Source: Candidatus Gastranaerophilales bacterium (GTDB lineage Bacteria; Cyanobacteriota; Vampirovibrionia; Gastranaerophilales; Gastranaerophilaceae). Taken from it: a stretch of 64,000 nt of DNA. The notes under the pieces are model-generated. The model had not been told where the DNA came from, searched no databases, and saw only the letters and a program-made list of their open reading frames with translations. Position 1 is the first letter of the stretch. Every line of letters begins with the position of its first letter. The translations under genes were made by a program, and so were the position numbers. The stretch is taken from positions 33,408 to 97,407 of the forward strand of contig UNSK01000003.1 of assembly GCA_900552525.1 (NCBI GenBank). Reading direction: 5' to 3'. Positions 35,363-44,295 of the stretch are shown here, piece by piece.

Positions 35363-35375
35363 ATAAGCCCTAAGT

Positions 35376-36200
35376 TTACAACTTTTGACGCATTATTGAA
35401 TTTGAGCCCTGACAGGTTATAAAGAGCATATTACCTTCTACATGCAGCCCGTATGGTTTATCAAGTTTGGAAACAAGAACAGAAGCGACTCCAGACGGAT
35501 TTATTTTTACAACGTTTCCGGAATTATAATTAGAAACATAAATATTTCCTGCATTATCAGACACAAGACTGATAGGGCCGTTAATCAGCGAACTTTTCAG
35601 AAACACCTGACGTTTTCCTTCCGGAGTAATTTTCATTATTGTGTTGTCAGAAAAAGTTGCAACGTAGACATTTCCGGCATTGTCTGTCGTAATTCCGGTC
35701 GGGCTGAGAATATTTTCATAAATTCCTGATTGCGATGCAATTTTTGACGGGGCATTAGACGGCTGCACCGGCAGCGTTGTTGAAACTTTTATAGACTCGG
35801 CAAGCTCCTGCCCTCTTTGATAATAACTGCTGGACTGCGGAATAAGTTTCAAATATTCAGCTGCTTTTTTATAATCTTCTAGTTTGGAACTGAGATAAGC
35901 AAGCTTATATATAACCTCGTAGTCATTAGGATTTCTCAAATAAACCTGTTTATATACAGAAAGAGCCTCTGCATACTGTTTCAAATACTCTAGCACGGTT
36001 CCCAGATTATAATAAGCATCAATATAATCCGGATAAGTTCTTACTGCAGAACGGAAAGATTCAATCGCACGTTCATACATACCAAGCTTATAAAAATCAA
36101 TGCCCTGATTATAATCCAGTTTTGCATCCACAGGAATATCAGCGGCATATGCAGCCATAGACATTGATAACAAAACAGATGCAAGAATTTTCTTTAACAT
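35376..36200 (-). CDS. Secreted TPR / NHL beta-propeller protein
   Basis: 274 residues. I choose ATG 36200 over 36206: the -10 box TATAAT (36212-36207) abuts the first ATG, and the second lies exactly 6 nt downstream, matching other leaderless genes here. Signal peptide MLKKILASVLLSMSMAAYA. Three TPR units follow (DYNQGIDFYKLGMYERAIES, DAYYNLGTVLEYLKQYAEAL, EVIYKLAYLSSKLEDYKKAA). From about residue 165 NHL-type blades (ILSPTGITTDNAGNVYVATF, LVSDNAGNIYVSNYNSGNVV) form half a propeller. Probably a periplasmic scaffold. Confidence 0.75.
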   Translation of the reverse strand: MLKKILASVLLSMSMAAYAADIPVDAKLDYNQGIDFYKLGMYERAIESFRSAVRTYPDYIDAYYNLGTVLEYLKQYAEALSVYKQVYLRNPNDYEVIYKLAYLSSKLEDYKKAAEYLKLIPQSSSYYQRGQELAESIKVSTTLPVQPSNAPSKIASQSGIYENILSPTGITTDNAGNVYVATFSDNTIMKITPEGKRQVFLKSSLINGPISLVSDNAGNIYVSNYNSGNVVKINPSGVASVLVSKLDKPYGLHVEGNMLFITCQGSNSIMRQKL

Positions 36201-36206
36201 ACGCAT

Positions 36207-36212
36207 ATTATA
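36207..36212 (-). promoter_or_regulatory. -10 box of TPR/NHL gene (leaderless)
   Basis: TATAAT on the minus strand, 6 nt before the ATG at 36200; back-to-back with the miaA promoter. Confidence 0.5.
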
Positions 36213-36233
36213 ACATAGATTTAGATTTTACGG

Positions 36234-36239
36234 TAGAAT
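36234..36239 (+). promoter_or_regulatory. -10 box of miaA (leaderless)
   Basis: TAGAAT, 6 nt before the miaA ATG at 36246; no Shine-Dalgarno. Confidence 0.5.
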
Positions 36240-36245
36240 GTAATT

Positions 36246-37094
36246 ATGAAACCAAAAGTAATAGCAGTAGCCGGCCCGACGGCCAGCGGAAAAACAGCAA
36301 TGGCAATCAGCCTTGCCGCACAAGTTAACGGAGAAATAGTATCAGCAGATTCACGGCTGGTATATAAAGGATTTAATATTGCAGCCGCAAAACCAGATAT
36401 GAAAGAGCGTCAAGGAATTCCCCATCATTTAATTGACATTGTAGAACCGGAATTCGATTATTCGGTCGGGAATTATTATGATGACGCCAGAAAAGCAATT
36501 TATGATATTTTATCCCGCGGTAAAACTCCGATTGTCGCAGGAGGCACAGGACTCTACTTCAGAATTTTGCTTGAAAACTACAATCTTCCACGCGTAGAAG
36601 CAGATTATAAACTGCGTGAGATGCTGGATTTAAAAGAAAAAGATGAGCTTTTAGAAGAGCTTAAAGTTCTTGATAATATTACGTATGAAAGATTAAAAGA
36701 CGCCAACAAGCGAAGAATAGTAAGAGCTCTTGAAGTTATTAAACTGCTCAAGAAGCCTATTTCGGAAATGGATATCCAGAAAGAACCTGAATTTGATGTT
36801 GAATGGAAAATGCCTGTGCTTACCTCAAGAAAAGATTTGTATGAACGAATTAACAAACGTGTTGATATGATGGTTGAACAAGGATTAATTGAAGAAACCA
36901 AATATCTTCTAAAAAAACACGGACGCATTAAAAATTTCGTCTGTACAATAGGGTATCAGGAAATTCTATCATACCTTGACGGAGAATGCACTCTGGAAGA
37001 AGCTTTAGATAAACTCAAGCAGCACACAAGAAATTACGCAAAACGCCAGCTTACCTGGTTTCGAAAAAATCCGGAATTAGAAATAAATATATAA
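36246..37094 (+). CDS. miaA: tRNA dimethylallyltransferase
   Basis: 282 residues. P-loop VAGPTASGKTAMA, DSRLVYKGFNIAAAKP, PHHLIDIVEP and VAGGTGLYFRILL are MiaA signatures; the C-terminal helices include YAKRQLTWFRKNPE. Adds the isopentenyl group to A37 of tRNAs that read UNN codons, improving decoding. Slightly short but complete. Divergent from the TPR/NHL gene, with both promoters in a 45-bp gap. Confidence 0.95.
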   Translation: MKPKVIAVAGPTASGKTAMAISLAAQVNGEIVSADSRLVYKGFNIAAAKPDMKERQGIPHHLIDIVEPEFDYSVGNYYDDARKAIYDILSRGKTPIVAGGTGLYFRILLENYNLPRVEADYKLREMLDLKEKDELLEELKVLDNITYERLKDANKRRIVRALEVIKLLKKPISEMDIQKEPEFDVEWKMPVLTSRKDLYERINKRVDMMVEQGLIEETKYLLKKHGRIKNFVCTIGYQEILSYLDGECTLEEALDKLKQHTRNYAKRQLTWFRKNPELEINI

Positions 37095-37099
37095 AGAAA

Positions 37100-37133
37100 G
37101 AATGTGAGGGAGATATGCTAACTCCTCACATTC
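37100..37133 (-). terminator. Terminator between miaA and the prepilin operon
   Basis: GAATGTGAGG (37100-37109) pairs with CCTCACATTC (37124-37133). On the minus strand it is followed by TTTCTTT, so it mainly terminates the prepilin-like operon. Confidence 0.6.
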
Positions 37134-37161
37134 TCCGCGCATAAAGCGCCGCTGGATTAGT

Positions 37162-39252
37162 TTACCATGAAATTATAATTACACCAGGACTGCCGCTTTC
37201 AGCTGATGATGTTGTAACACCACTACACTCTTCTTTTGGCCAATCCTTATGATCTGATTTATCTACACCGTCATCATATACCCTGTCTACATTCCATTCT
37301 CCATAAGGTTTTGTACAAGTGTCTGTAATCTCAGTACCTCTTCCGCCTGCGCCAAACCCATATTTTCCAATAATATATTTAGTAAACACATCTTTTGGAC
37401 TAAATGGTGATGCTCCTCCGCTCGTACTTGTAGTAAATGTAGGCGGATTAGTAAATGTACCTGCTGATGTTATATATTCAAAACCAGAATATGTTGCTAT
37501 CGAAGTTTTGGTACTATAATCTCCGCCCTCTGCTGTAAGACGCAAAGTGCCACTATTACAAACAAGCGTTGTTGTTAAATTATCGTGCAAAGACTTTAAC
37601 TGAGCCTCTGACATTCCTTTGCCAATAGCCGGGCCGCCACCTGCAACATTGAAAACACAATCTTTATCAAGATTTGATACATAGGCAATTGTAGGAGGTT
37701 TCGCAGCACCTCCGCCGACACCAACTTCATGCCATGTTACATTCAAAGTCGTTGATGTTTCTAGCCAAGGAATACGGTCTTTTTTAGTACCTTCTTTAGG
37801 AGTCCAAGGCCCGTATTTTGAGCCGGTAATACGATGTTCACTCGCGTCATGAGCTTTTCGAAGCGTTCCGCCAAGATTTGTTCCACTTGTACCATATATA
37901 ATAGAACCTGTATCCCGATACCAGCCGCCTTCGCCGCCTTTTGCTCTTTCGGAATTAGTGTAACACCTATCGCCCCATAGTTTTAAAGCATCATAATGTA
38001 ATACATCATCTCCATCCTGACCATGATTGTAAGCACTGTTGCCATTACCCACTTTTGTTTCCGGATGTGATTTATACTGCTTTGAACCAAAGTTAGTACA
38101 AGCTCCTTTAGCCAACGATGTACCTTTAACAAGATAAGTTCCAAAAAGGTTTTTAAGATAAGGCTTTACCCCAATTCCTGAGATATACTTTCTGTTTCCC
38201 TTCGTATCATACACATAGCCGCCCATTACCTTTGCATACAGTGGAGAACCTTTTGCACAGTTTGTATCATTTGAGTTTGAATAATCACAAAAATTTATAT
38301 TTCCTTCTATATAGAAATCTTTACCATATCCTCCTCTAGCTCCATAACCTTTTGCAGAAGTTCTTGCACCGTAATCATTAATAGTCACAAAACTACGGTC
38401 AGCATTCCCGATGCCGAGTCCTGTTTGCTGATATGGAAAAATGAAAGCTGTTGTAGCAATATTATGGCACCAGTCATTTGAGTTACAGTCTTTATCTGAT
38501 TCAATCTCATACCCAAGAGCACGCATTTCACGTTCATACTGTCTGCAAGCTGAACATGTCGGATAATCTAACATATCATCTTCTGCCTGAGTTGTATAAC
38601 AGGTTCCGGTATATGTATACTCTTCATAAACATAATTACCTTCTGCATCTTTTACATAGTTGCCATTAGCATCGGTTTTCTTTCTTGTTCCGGTTTTTTC
38701 ACAGCTATAAGGTGATGGTGACCAACATGTTCCGGCACAGTCACCATTCATAACCATATGTGGAGAAGCTACCCCTATATAAGACCTCGGATCAGTATTT
38801 TGACCTGCTCCGCCATCTGTACCCTCTACAGCATAGATAAAAGGGGCTTGATAAAGCATCTCAAACAGCACACCGTCATCAATTTCCGTATAGCCCTCTC
38901 CATAAGCTCCTCCGGACAGGGTATAACCTCCCGTTTTGGTTACATCATCCGTACCCCAATCAGCATATTCATACCCTCCGGCACCTCCGCCAACAAGCTC
39001 TATCTTAAATAATGAAGCTCTCTTTGGCGGTGTAAACTTACATCCGGAGCCTGAGGATACAAGCCGGCTGGAATTATAATACTCATAGCTATTGCCATAA
39101 CAAACAAATTTTCCATGATGATGTTTGATTGGGAGATTTTTTACCCTTTTTGTTATTATAGGTGTAGATGCTGCAAGAAGCAGTGATATAAAGATAAAAA
39201 ATACCATTAATTCTACTAATGTAAAAGCGTATTTAAAATTATTTTTTTTCAT
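37162..39252 (-). CDS. Very large prepilin-like protein (type IV pilin signal, Gly-rich)
   Basis: 696 residues, SD GAGGACAAA. The N-terminus NNFKYAFTLVELMVFFIFIS is a type III (prepilin) signal: cleavage before FTLVE, conserved Glu5, hydrophobic helix. The body is rich in Gly, Tyr, Asn and Cys. It shares with the upstream paralogue an HHGKFVCYG segment, CKFTPPKRASLFKIELVGG, GGGAGG turns and a C-terminal GVIIISW. Ordinary pseudopilins have 130-250 residues, so this is three times larger. Probably displayed by a type IV pilus or type II secretion-like machine as a tip or surface adhesin (inference). Confidence 0.7.
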   Translation of the reverse strand: MKKNNFKYAFTLVELMVFFIFISLLLAASTPIITKRVKNLPIKHHHGKFVCYGNSYEYYNSSRLVSSGSGCKFTPPKRASLFKIELVGGGAGGYEYADWGTDDVTKTGGYTLSGGAYGEGYTEIDDGVLFEMLYQAPFIYAVEGTDGGAGQNTDPRSYIGVASPHMVMNGDCAGTCWSPSPYSCEKTGTRKKTDANGNYVKDAEGNYVYEEYTYTGTCYTTQAEDDMLDYPTCSACRQYEREMRALGYEIESDKDCNSNDWCHNIATTAFIFPYQQTGLGIGNADRSFVTINDYGARTSAKGYGARGGYGKDFYIEGNINFCDYSNSNDTNCAKGSPLYAKVMGGYVYDTKGNRKYISGIGVKPYLKNLFGTYLVKGTSLAKGACTNFGSKQYKSHPETKVGNGNSAYNHGQDGDDVLHYDALKLWGDRCYTNSERAKGGEGGWYRDTGSIIYGTSGTNLGGTLRKAHDASEHRITGSKYGPWTPKEGTKKDRIPWLETSTTLNVTWHEVGVGGGAAKPPTIAYVSNLDKDCVFNVAGGGPAIGKGMSEAQLKSLHDNLTTTLVCNSGTLRLTAEGGDYSTKTSIATYSGFEYITSAGTFTNPPTFTTSTSGGASPFSPKDVFTKYIIGKYGFGAGGRGTEITDTCTKPYGEWNVDRVYDDGVDKSDHKDWPKEECSGVTTSSAESGSPGVIIISW

Positions 39253-39265
39253 TTTGTCCTCACAT

Positions 39266-40903
39266 TTACCAGGAAATTACTACCGCCCCTGGATTACCGC
39301 TTGTATTACCGGTACCGCAATATGTAGGAGCTGGCTGCCCTGCGCCGTATTTAGTACCGTCAAAACAGCGCACATCAGTACTTACAATTGGTTTTAACTC
39401 TTCACTACCTGTTGTAACTCCGTTAATTCTATGTCTGGCATCTCCAGACACAGATAGTATTATAGGATGAGCTCCGGCACCGGAAGCCCCTGGCATATGA
39501 ACGGAATTATTATTTTTTGCAAGATAACTCCTGTATCCAGCCCCTGAAGCAATTGTCAACTGAGGAATCGCAGCAATAAATGATTGAGGGAAATATACTT
39601 TGGGGAAAGGTAAATCACCTTCTTCTACAGGAATAATTTCAGTACCCGCCCAGCCGTCAACTCCGGAACCAACACTGATAAGAGCGTCCCAGCCTCCTGT
39701 TTCTTTATTCTTTTTATAAATAGTTGAATGTGTAGCCTCATCTTCACCTTTATTTGACTTTGCCGGAACAAGTTTTAAAGATGTATCTGATGGCAATTTT
39801 TCTAAAAGCCGCATATCACATTGTCCGGCAGAACCTGCTACGCCGAAAGTTGCATTTACAGCAAGTGATTCCGTATGAAAAGAGATTTTTTCCGGTTCAT
39901 TATTGGTTATACTTCCTTTAAGTCCTCTTTCGCCAGAAGATTTATCACAGCCGGTACCACCCTTTCTTTGTTTATCAACCGAATATGATTTTACGATTCT
40001 GAAACCCGAAATTACAGCATCTCTATTCAAGTCATATTTTTCTCCATCTTTACCATCTTTTTTTTCTCCTTCGTGAGGATAATTTACCTTGCCATCTTCT
40101 CCGGCTTTAGAAGAAGGCAATACTACAGATTTATTACCAATTTCAAGCTTTGTTTCGTTATAATTATAAGTATATATAACAGAATCCTGCTGTCCTTCCG
40201 GTGAATACCATATTGGAGCACTAACTATAACTTCTACACCTGCAGCAGAAGCTCCACCAGGAGCTTCTAACTCCTTTATACATCTGCTAGGGCATAGATA
40301 TTCTAAACCGGAAGTACATAAATCTGAACAATCTGTGTACTGGCCGTTTGCAAAATCAATCCGCCTTTGATCACAACCAGCATCGCCGCCATCTCCGATT
40401 GGTGATGTCAAAGTATACTCGACTCCCTGCAAATTACTGCTTGTCCATTGTTTATTCCATTCTTTTCTTACCCAGTCTGGAACTTTTTTGGTATCGCTTA
40501 TTGCAGCTAAAAAGCCGGTATCAGTTGGAATTTCTCCTGACACATTATCCCTTGACGGTGTGTAGCGGGGCAGCCCTGAAAGCCCGACAGCACCTCCGCC
40601 TCCAGCTCCTACTGCTTGCAAAACAAACAAGTTTGCTGACGTAGGAGGTGTGAAATAACAGGCGCCTTCGTCTGTTACATCTTTAAGCTCACCATCTTTG
40701 TTTTCCATATTGTTGGCTTGAAACTGCATTAAGCGGTCATTTTCCCAAAAACACTCCATCGCACCATGTCTTGCTTTTACTTCCAGAGGCTTTTTAAGTT
40801 TCTGGGAACCCAGCATAGGCACGCCAAGAGCTCCTATAAACCCTATAATTACAAGGGTTATAAGTATTTCTGATAATGTAAATCCTGTTTTCATACTGCT
40901 CAT
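39266..40903 (-). CDS. Large prepilin-like protein (paralogue, first of operon)
   Basis: 545 residues. Prepilin signal MSSMKTGFTLSEILITLVII with cleavage G|FTLSE and Glu5. Shares the paralogue's plan: RHGAMECFW, CYFTPPTSANLFVLQAVG, a Gly-rich GAGGGG run and a terminal GAVVISW. Contains many cysteines (e.g. CTSGLEYLCPSRC), suggesting disulfides outside the cell. The upstream site is weak; MKTGF at 40894 is an alternative start. Its stop is 13 nt from the next gene. No pilin peptidase or assembly gene lies in the window. Confidence 0.7.
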   Translation of the reverse strand: MSSMKTGFTLSEILITLVIIGFIGALGVPMLGSQKLKKPLEVKARHGAMECFWENDRLMQFQANNMENKDGELKDVTDEGACYFTPPTSANLFVLQAVGAGGGGAVGLSGLPRYTPSRDNVSGEIPTDTGFLAAISDTKKVPDWVRKEWNKQWTSSNLQGVEYTLTSPIGDGGDAGCDQRRIDFANGQYTDCSDLCTSGLEYLCPSRCIKELEAPGGASAAGVEVIVSAPIWYSPEGQQDSVIYTYNYNETKLEIGNKSVVLPSSKAGEDGKVNYPHEGEKKDGKDGEKYDLNRDAVISGFRIVKSYSVDKQRKGGTGCDKSSGERGLKGSITNNEPEKISFHTESLAVNATFGVAGSAGQCDMRLLEKLPSDTSLKLVPAKSNKGEDEATHSTIYKKNKETGGWDALISVGSGVDGWAGTEIIPVEEGDLPFPKVYFPQSFIAAIPQLTIASGAGYRSYLAKNNNSVHMPGASGAGAHPIILSVSGDARHRINGVTTGSEELKPIVSTDVRCFDGTKYGAGQPAPTYCGTGNTSGNPGAVVISW

Positions 40904-41027
40904 TTATGTCACTTAATATCCTAATTGCATGAGCATGTTATCATATGTTATTCGAAAAGTAAATACTATATGTATTCGTTTATTAAATATACAAATACCT
41001 CCGCATATAGAATATAATGATATTCAT

Positions 41028-41201
41028 ATGTGTTTTCCAAATGAGTTCAAACCTGTTAAACCTGAAAAAACCGTCATTAGCATTAGATTAGATGCTGATG
41101 TACTAAAAGTTCTTGATACACTTTCGAATGATACTGACATCAGCCGCAATGAGCTTATTGTTCAGTGCATTGATTATGCTCTTAAAAATTTTCATCAATA
41201 A
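41028..41201 (+). CDS. Small ribbon-helix-helix DNA-binding protein
   Basis: 57 residues from ATG 41028. KTVISIRLDADVLKVLDTLS followed by DISRNELIVQCIDYALKNF is an RHH (CopG/Arc) fold: a beta strand that reads DNA and two helices. A TATAAT box lies 9 nt before the ATG, so the leader is very short; a longer frame from 40929 would read through that promoter and is less likely. Divergent from the prepilin-like operon, which it might regulate (inference). Confidence 0.65.
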   Translation: MCFPNEFKPVKPEKTVISIRLDADVLKVLDTLSNDTDISRNELIVQCIDYALKNFHQ

Positions 41202-41294
41202 ACCAAGGCAATACTTTCTGGTTAGGCCTATACTCCTGTCCAATTCATCACTTAAGGTAATTTATATCAAGGAGTTCAGTGCCAAGATATAAAT

Positions 41295-41453
41295 ATGAAA
41301 ATAAAAGGTTTTTTAAAATTATTGAATAGAAAAATAAATAAGTATGACAAAGCAGCCTCAAATCCTTTTGAAGCAACTCCTCTTACTATTACTTTAGTAT
41401 GGGTGGAAAATGAAATGCCTGAAAAAGATGTCAAGCGACCTGATCTAAACTAA
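41295..41453 (+). CDS. Possible small protein
   Basis: 52 residues, basic N-terminus (MKIKGFLKLLNRKINKYDKA) and acidic C-terminal half (VENEMPEKDVKRPDLN). Only GGAG about 17 nt upstream could serve as a ribosome site, which is too far. It overlaps the convergent gene at 41431 by 23 bp. Low confidence; no homologue recognised. Confidence 0.25.
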   Translation: MKIKGFLKLLNRKINKYDKAASNPFEATPLTITLVWVENEMPEKDVKRPDLN

Positions 41454-41865
41454 TTCCTTTTTTCTTGCAAGCTTCAGCAACAAGTTTTTGTTCTTCCGGT
41501 AAAACTTCCTCAAAAAGTGAAGAAAGCACAAAGGAAGAGCCAAAAGCAGCCGCGCCTAAAAGACCTGCTGCAACGACACCGGCTCCTGATGCCATGCCTA
41601 CAATTGCAGCAGGAACTGCAAGATAGCTGACACATTTAACCGCAGATTTGCCAAGCTCTTTTAACCCTGATTTCCAGTTTGTACCTTCAACTTTTTCGCC
41701 GTCAGTATTGTATTTAAGCTTAAATGCTCCGGGCACAGTCAAAAAATCAAGGGCACAAAATGCACCGCCCAGAAGAGCGCCGCCTCCGGCAGCTTTTTTT
41801 AATTGTTTTAATTTTCCCGCGGTCTGGCCTGTTAATGCAGGCAGGACTGAGCTTACAGATACCAT
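41431..41865 (-). CDS. Small Gly/Ala-rich membrane protein
   Basis: 144 residues, SD AGGGG. Contains Gly/Ala-rich hydrophobic segments (KAAGGGALLGGAFCALDFLT, SYLAVPAAIVGMASGAGVV, AAGLLGAAAFGSSFVLSSL), reminiscent of glycine-zipper membrane proteins, and a short charged C-terminus. No known family. A GGCAATTTT promoter-like element precedes it. Similar in character to the small membrane proteins at 3753 and 4166. Confidence 0.55.
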   Translation of the reverse strand: MVSVSSVLPALTGQTAGKLKQLKKAAGGGALLGGAFCALDFLTVPGAFKLKYNTDGEKVEGTNWKSGLKELGKSAVKCVSYLAVPAAIVGMASGAGVVAAGLLGAAAFGSSFVLSSLFEEVLPEEQKLVAEACKKKGISLDQVA

Positions 41866-41902
41866 AAAAACCCCTGTATAATTAACTTAATCTTATTCCC
41901 TA

Positions 41903-41936
41903 ATTATATAAAGATTTTTATAGTCTTAAAATTGCC
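41903..41936 (-). promoter_or_regulatory. GGCAATTTT promoter-like element
   Basis: GGCAATTTT (41936-41928), 19-nt spacer, TATAAT (41908-41903) on the minus strand, 38 nt before the start codon at 41865. Clearest example of this element in the window. Confidence 0.45.
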
Positions 41937-41952
41937 TTTTTATTACAGAATA

Positions 41953-43191
41953 TTAACTTAATCTTGCATTCTTCGGAACAACTGTTACTCCGCCTTCTGA
42001 AACATAAAAACCTCTTGCAATATCAGCTTCGCGGTCAATACCAATTTTAGTATAAGGCGGAATATCAACATTCTTATCAATTATAGCCTTTCTAATCTCT
42101 GAATATCTGCCGACATTAACATTTTCCATCAATATGCTGTCTGAAACCTGAGAGTAGCTGTTGATTTTAACCTTAGGAGAGAGTACACACCGAGAAAGCA
42201 TACCGCCGGATACAATACAGCCTTCTGAAACCATTGAGTTTGTAGCCATACCTACCCTATCACCCTGCTGCCATATGAATTTTGCAGGAGGATAATTGTA
42301 ATTGAAAGTCCTTATAGGCCATTCTTTTGAATACAAATTTAATTCAGGTTCATAATCCAGCAAGTCCATATTTGCCTGCCAGTAAGCATCAATACTTCCT
42401 ACATCTCTCCAGTAACCTTTTTCCTTATCAGTCATTCCCGGAAAATGGTTTTCATTAAAGTTATAAATAAACACCCGTTTACCTTGATTTAATAACATAG
42501 GTATAACATTTTTTCCAAAATCGTGGTTAGAAGCTTCAATCTTTGCATCTTCATCAAGAGCTTTTAATAAAACATCTTTGTTAAAAATATAGTTCCCCAT
42601 AGAAGCAAGGCACATCTTAGGATTATTCGGCATTGCTTTTGGAGGAGTTTTCGGCTTTTCAACAAAACCTGTTAATCTCCAGCAGTCATCAACTTCTATA
42701 ATACCAAACTCGTGAGCTTCTTCTATCGGAATAGGAATTGCAGAAATAGTTAAATCTGCATTATTTCTTTTGTGGTATTTAAGCATTTGTGAAACATCCA
42801 TTTTATAAATATGGTCGCCGCCAAACACACAAACATAATCCGGTTCCTCATCATGGATATGAAACGCATTTTGATAAACCGCATCTGCCGTCCCCTGATA
42901 CCATGCTCCTCCGGTTCTCATCTGCGCAGGAACGAGGTCAACATATTGATTTAAGAAAGGTGACAGAGCCCAGCCCTTTGAAATATGTTTATTTAGAGAA
43001 TCTGATTTATACTGGGTCAGAACTTTGATTTTAAAGAAACCGGAGTTTATAAAATTATTAAGCACAAAGTCTATAATCCTATATCTTCCGCCAAAAGGCA
43101 CCGCGGGTTTTGCCCTGTCCTGAGTCAGCGGAAAAAGACGCTTCCCTTCGCCGCCTGCTAATATCATTACCAATGCGTCATCTATAGACAT
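41953..43191 (-). CDS. glgC: Glucose-1-phosphate adenylyltransferase
   Basis: 412 residues from ATG 43191 (AGGAGGTTTAT upstream; a longer frame lacks a site). Nucleotidyltransferase signature LAGGEGKRLFPLTQDRAKPA, PFGGRYRIIDFVLNNFINSG, FGGDHIYKMDVSQML, WYQGTADAV and GFVEKP, then a C-terminal left-handed beta-helix (about 300-412). Makes ADP-glucose for glycogen and is usually allosterically controlled. No glgA or glgB lies beside it. Confidence 0.94.
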   Translation of the reverse strand: MSIDDALVMILAGGEGKRLFPLTQDRAKPAVPFGGRYRIIDFVLNNFINSGFFKIKVLTQYKSDSLNKHISKGWALSPFLNQYVDLVPAQMRTGGAWYQGTADAVYQNAFHIHDEEPDYVCVFGGDHIYKMDVSQMLKYHKRNNADLTISAIPIPIEEAHEFGIIEVDDCWRLTGFVEKPKTPPKAMPNNPKMCLASMGNYIFNKDVLLKALDEDAKIEASNHDFGKNVIPMLLNQGKRVFIYNFNENHFPGMTDKEKGYWRDVGSIDAYWQANMDLLDYEPELNLYSKEWPIRTFNYNYPPAKFIWQQGDRVGMATNSMVSEGCIVSGGMLSRCVLSPKVKINSYSQVSDSILMENVNVGRYSEIRKAIIDKNVDIPPYTKIGIDREADIARGFYVSEGGVTVVPKNARLS

Positions 43192-43287
43192 ATAAACCTC
43201 CTGTTCCTTATATAATATAATACCAAATTTGAAACGGCTTTGCACTCATCCTTTAGTATGGTTGTTGCTCCAAAATTTATACTATTA

Positions 43288-43293
43288 TATAAT
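43288..43293 (+). promoter_or_regulatory. -10 box 6 nt before start codon (leaderless)
   Basis: TATAAT (43288-43293), then CTTCTT, then the ATG at 43300. TTGCTC lies 17 nt upstream of the box. Confidence 0.55.
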
Positions 43294-43299
43294 CTTCTT

Positions 43300-44295
43300 A
43301 TGAGCAGGATAAGAAAGCTTTATTATTTCGATAGAAAAAACATGCAGGAGATGATATCGTTTCTCAACAACAGAGATGCGTATATAAGCCGTATTATGTT
43401 TAACCCTCTTATCCCTCTGCATCATCTCATTCCGCTGAAATTCAAATTTTTGCCGGAATCATATGTCTTAAAAGATAAAAAAGAGATTAAAGGGCTTATT
43501 ACAATTGCGCCTTCCAAATCTCCATTAAAAAGATTGGAAATTCAGCGTCTTTTCTTCGACGAAAATTGTTATGAGGATGCTGAAGAACTCATACAATTTG
43601 CAGTATCAAAGTACAAAGCATCCGGAGCTATTTCTTTTATCGTAAGAGTTGATGATAATCTGCCGGATTTATTACGACTTTTTGTGGCAAAATGCGGGTT
43701 TAGCCAGATTTCTTATGAAAGGCTGTGGAAAATCCCGGTTCCTGAAAAAATTGAATTCAACCGAAAAGAATACAGAGAATTCAGAAACTCTGACTCTGCA
43801 ACAGTATCATCACTTTATAATGAATCACTGCTTCCGCATTTTAGACCGCTTTTGAGCAGCGATGCAAGAGAATTTAAGGAAACTATTTTTAAAGGACTTT
43901 CATATTTCAGTGAATATAAATTCGTAATTGAAGATAAAAAATCAAAAAATATTTCAGGATATATTTCTATAAAAACTTCGGATAATGAAAATTATATTCT
44001 TGATATAATTCAATCTTCCTGGGTTGAAATAGATATTAATGCTGTTATTGGCTTCGGCGTTTCACAAATCCGGAAACGGCAGAAAAATTTCAATCTGTTT
44101 ATTAAAACTAAAAAATATACACAGCTTGGTGAAAAATATGAACAGCTTTTTATGGAACACCGGTTTGAATGTGTCCAAAACCAGATTGTTCTTACAAATT
44201 CGTCAGCAAAAATTATAAAAGACAAAGTCCGTTCAGGAAGATTTACTATATTAAACCAGTTCTATGACGGAAGCGGGGTTAATGTAGGGATTTAA
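43300..44295 (+). CDS. Putative acyltransferase-like protein (GNAT-like, two domains)
   Basis: 331 residues from ATG 43300, fixed by the -10 box; an in-frame start at 43240 would lie upstream of the promoter. The N-terminal half (KEIKGLITIAPSKSPLKRLE, FFDENCYEDAEELIQFAVSK, LFVAKCGFSQISYERLW) has the strand-helix order of a GNAT fold, and the C-terminal half (FVIEDKKSKNISGYISIKT) may be a second copy. The acetyl-CoA loop (Q/RxxGxG/A) is not clear, so activity is uncertain. It overlaps the convergent peptidase-like gene by 4 bp. Confidence 0.45.
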   Translation: MSRIRKLYYFDRKNMQEMISFLNNRDAYISRIMFNPLIPLHHLIPLKFKFLPESYVLKDKKEIKGLITIAPSKSPLKRLEIQRLFFDENCYEDAEELIQFAVSKYKASGAISFIVRVDDNLPDLLRLFVAKCGFSQISYERLWKIPVPEKIEFNRKEYREFRNSDSATVSSLYNESLLPHFRPLLSSDAREFKETIFKGLSYFSEYKFVIEDKKSKNISGYISIKTSDNENYILDIIQSSWVEIDINAVIGFGVSQIRKRQKNFNLFIKTKKYTQLGEKYEQLFMEHRFECVQNQIVLTNSSAKIIKDKVRSGRFTILNQFYDGSGVNVGI

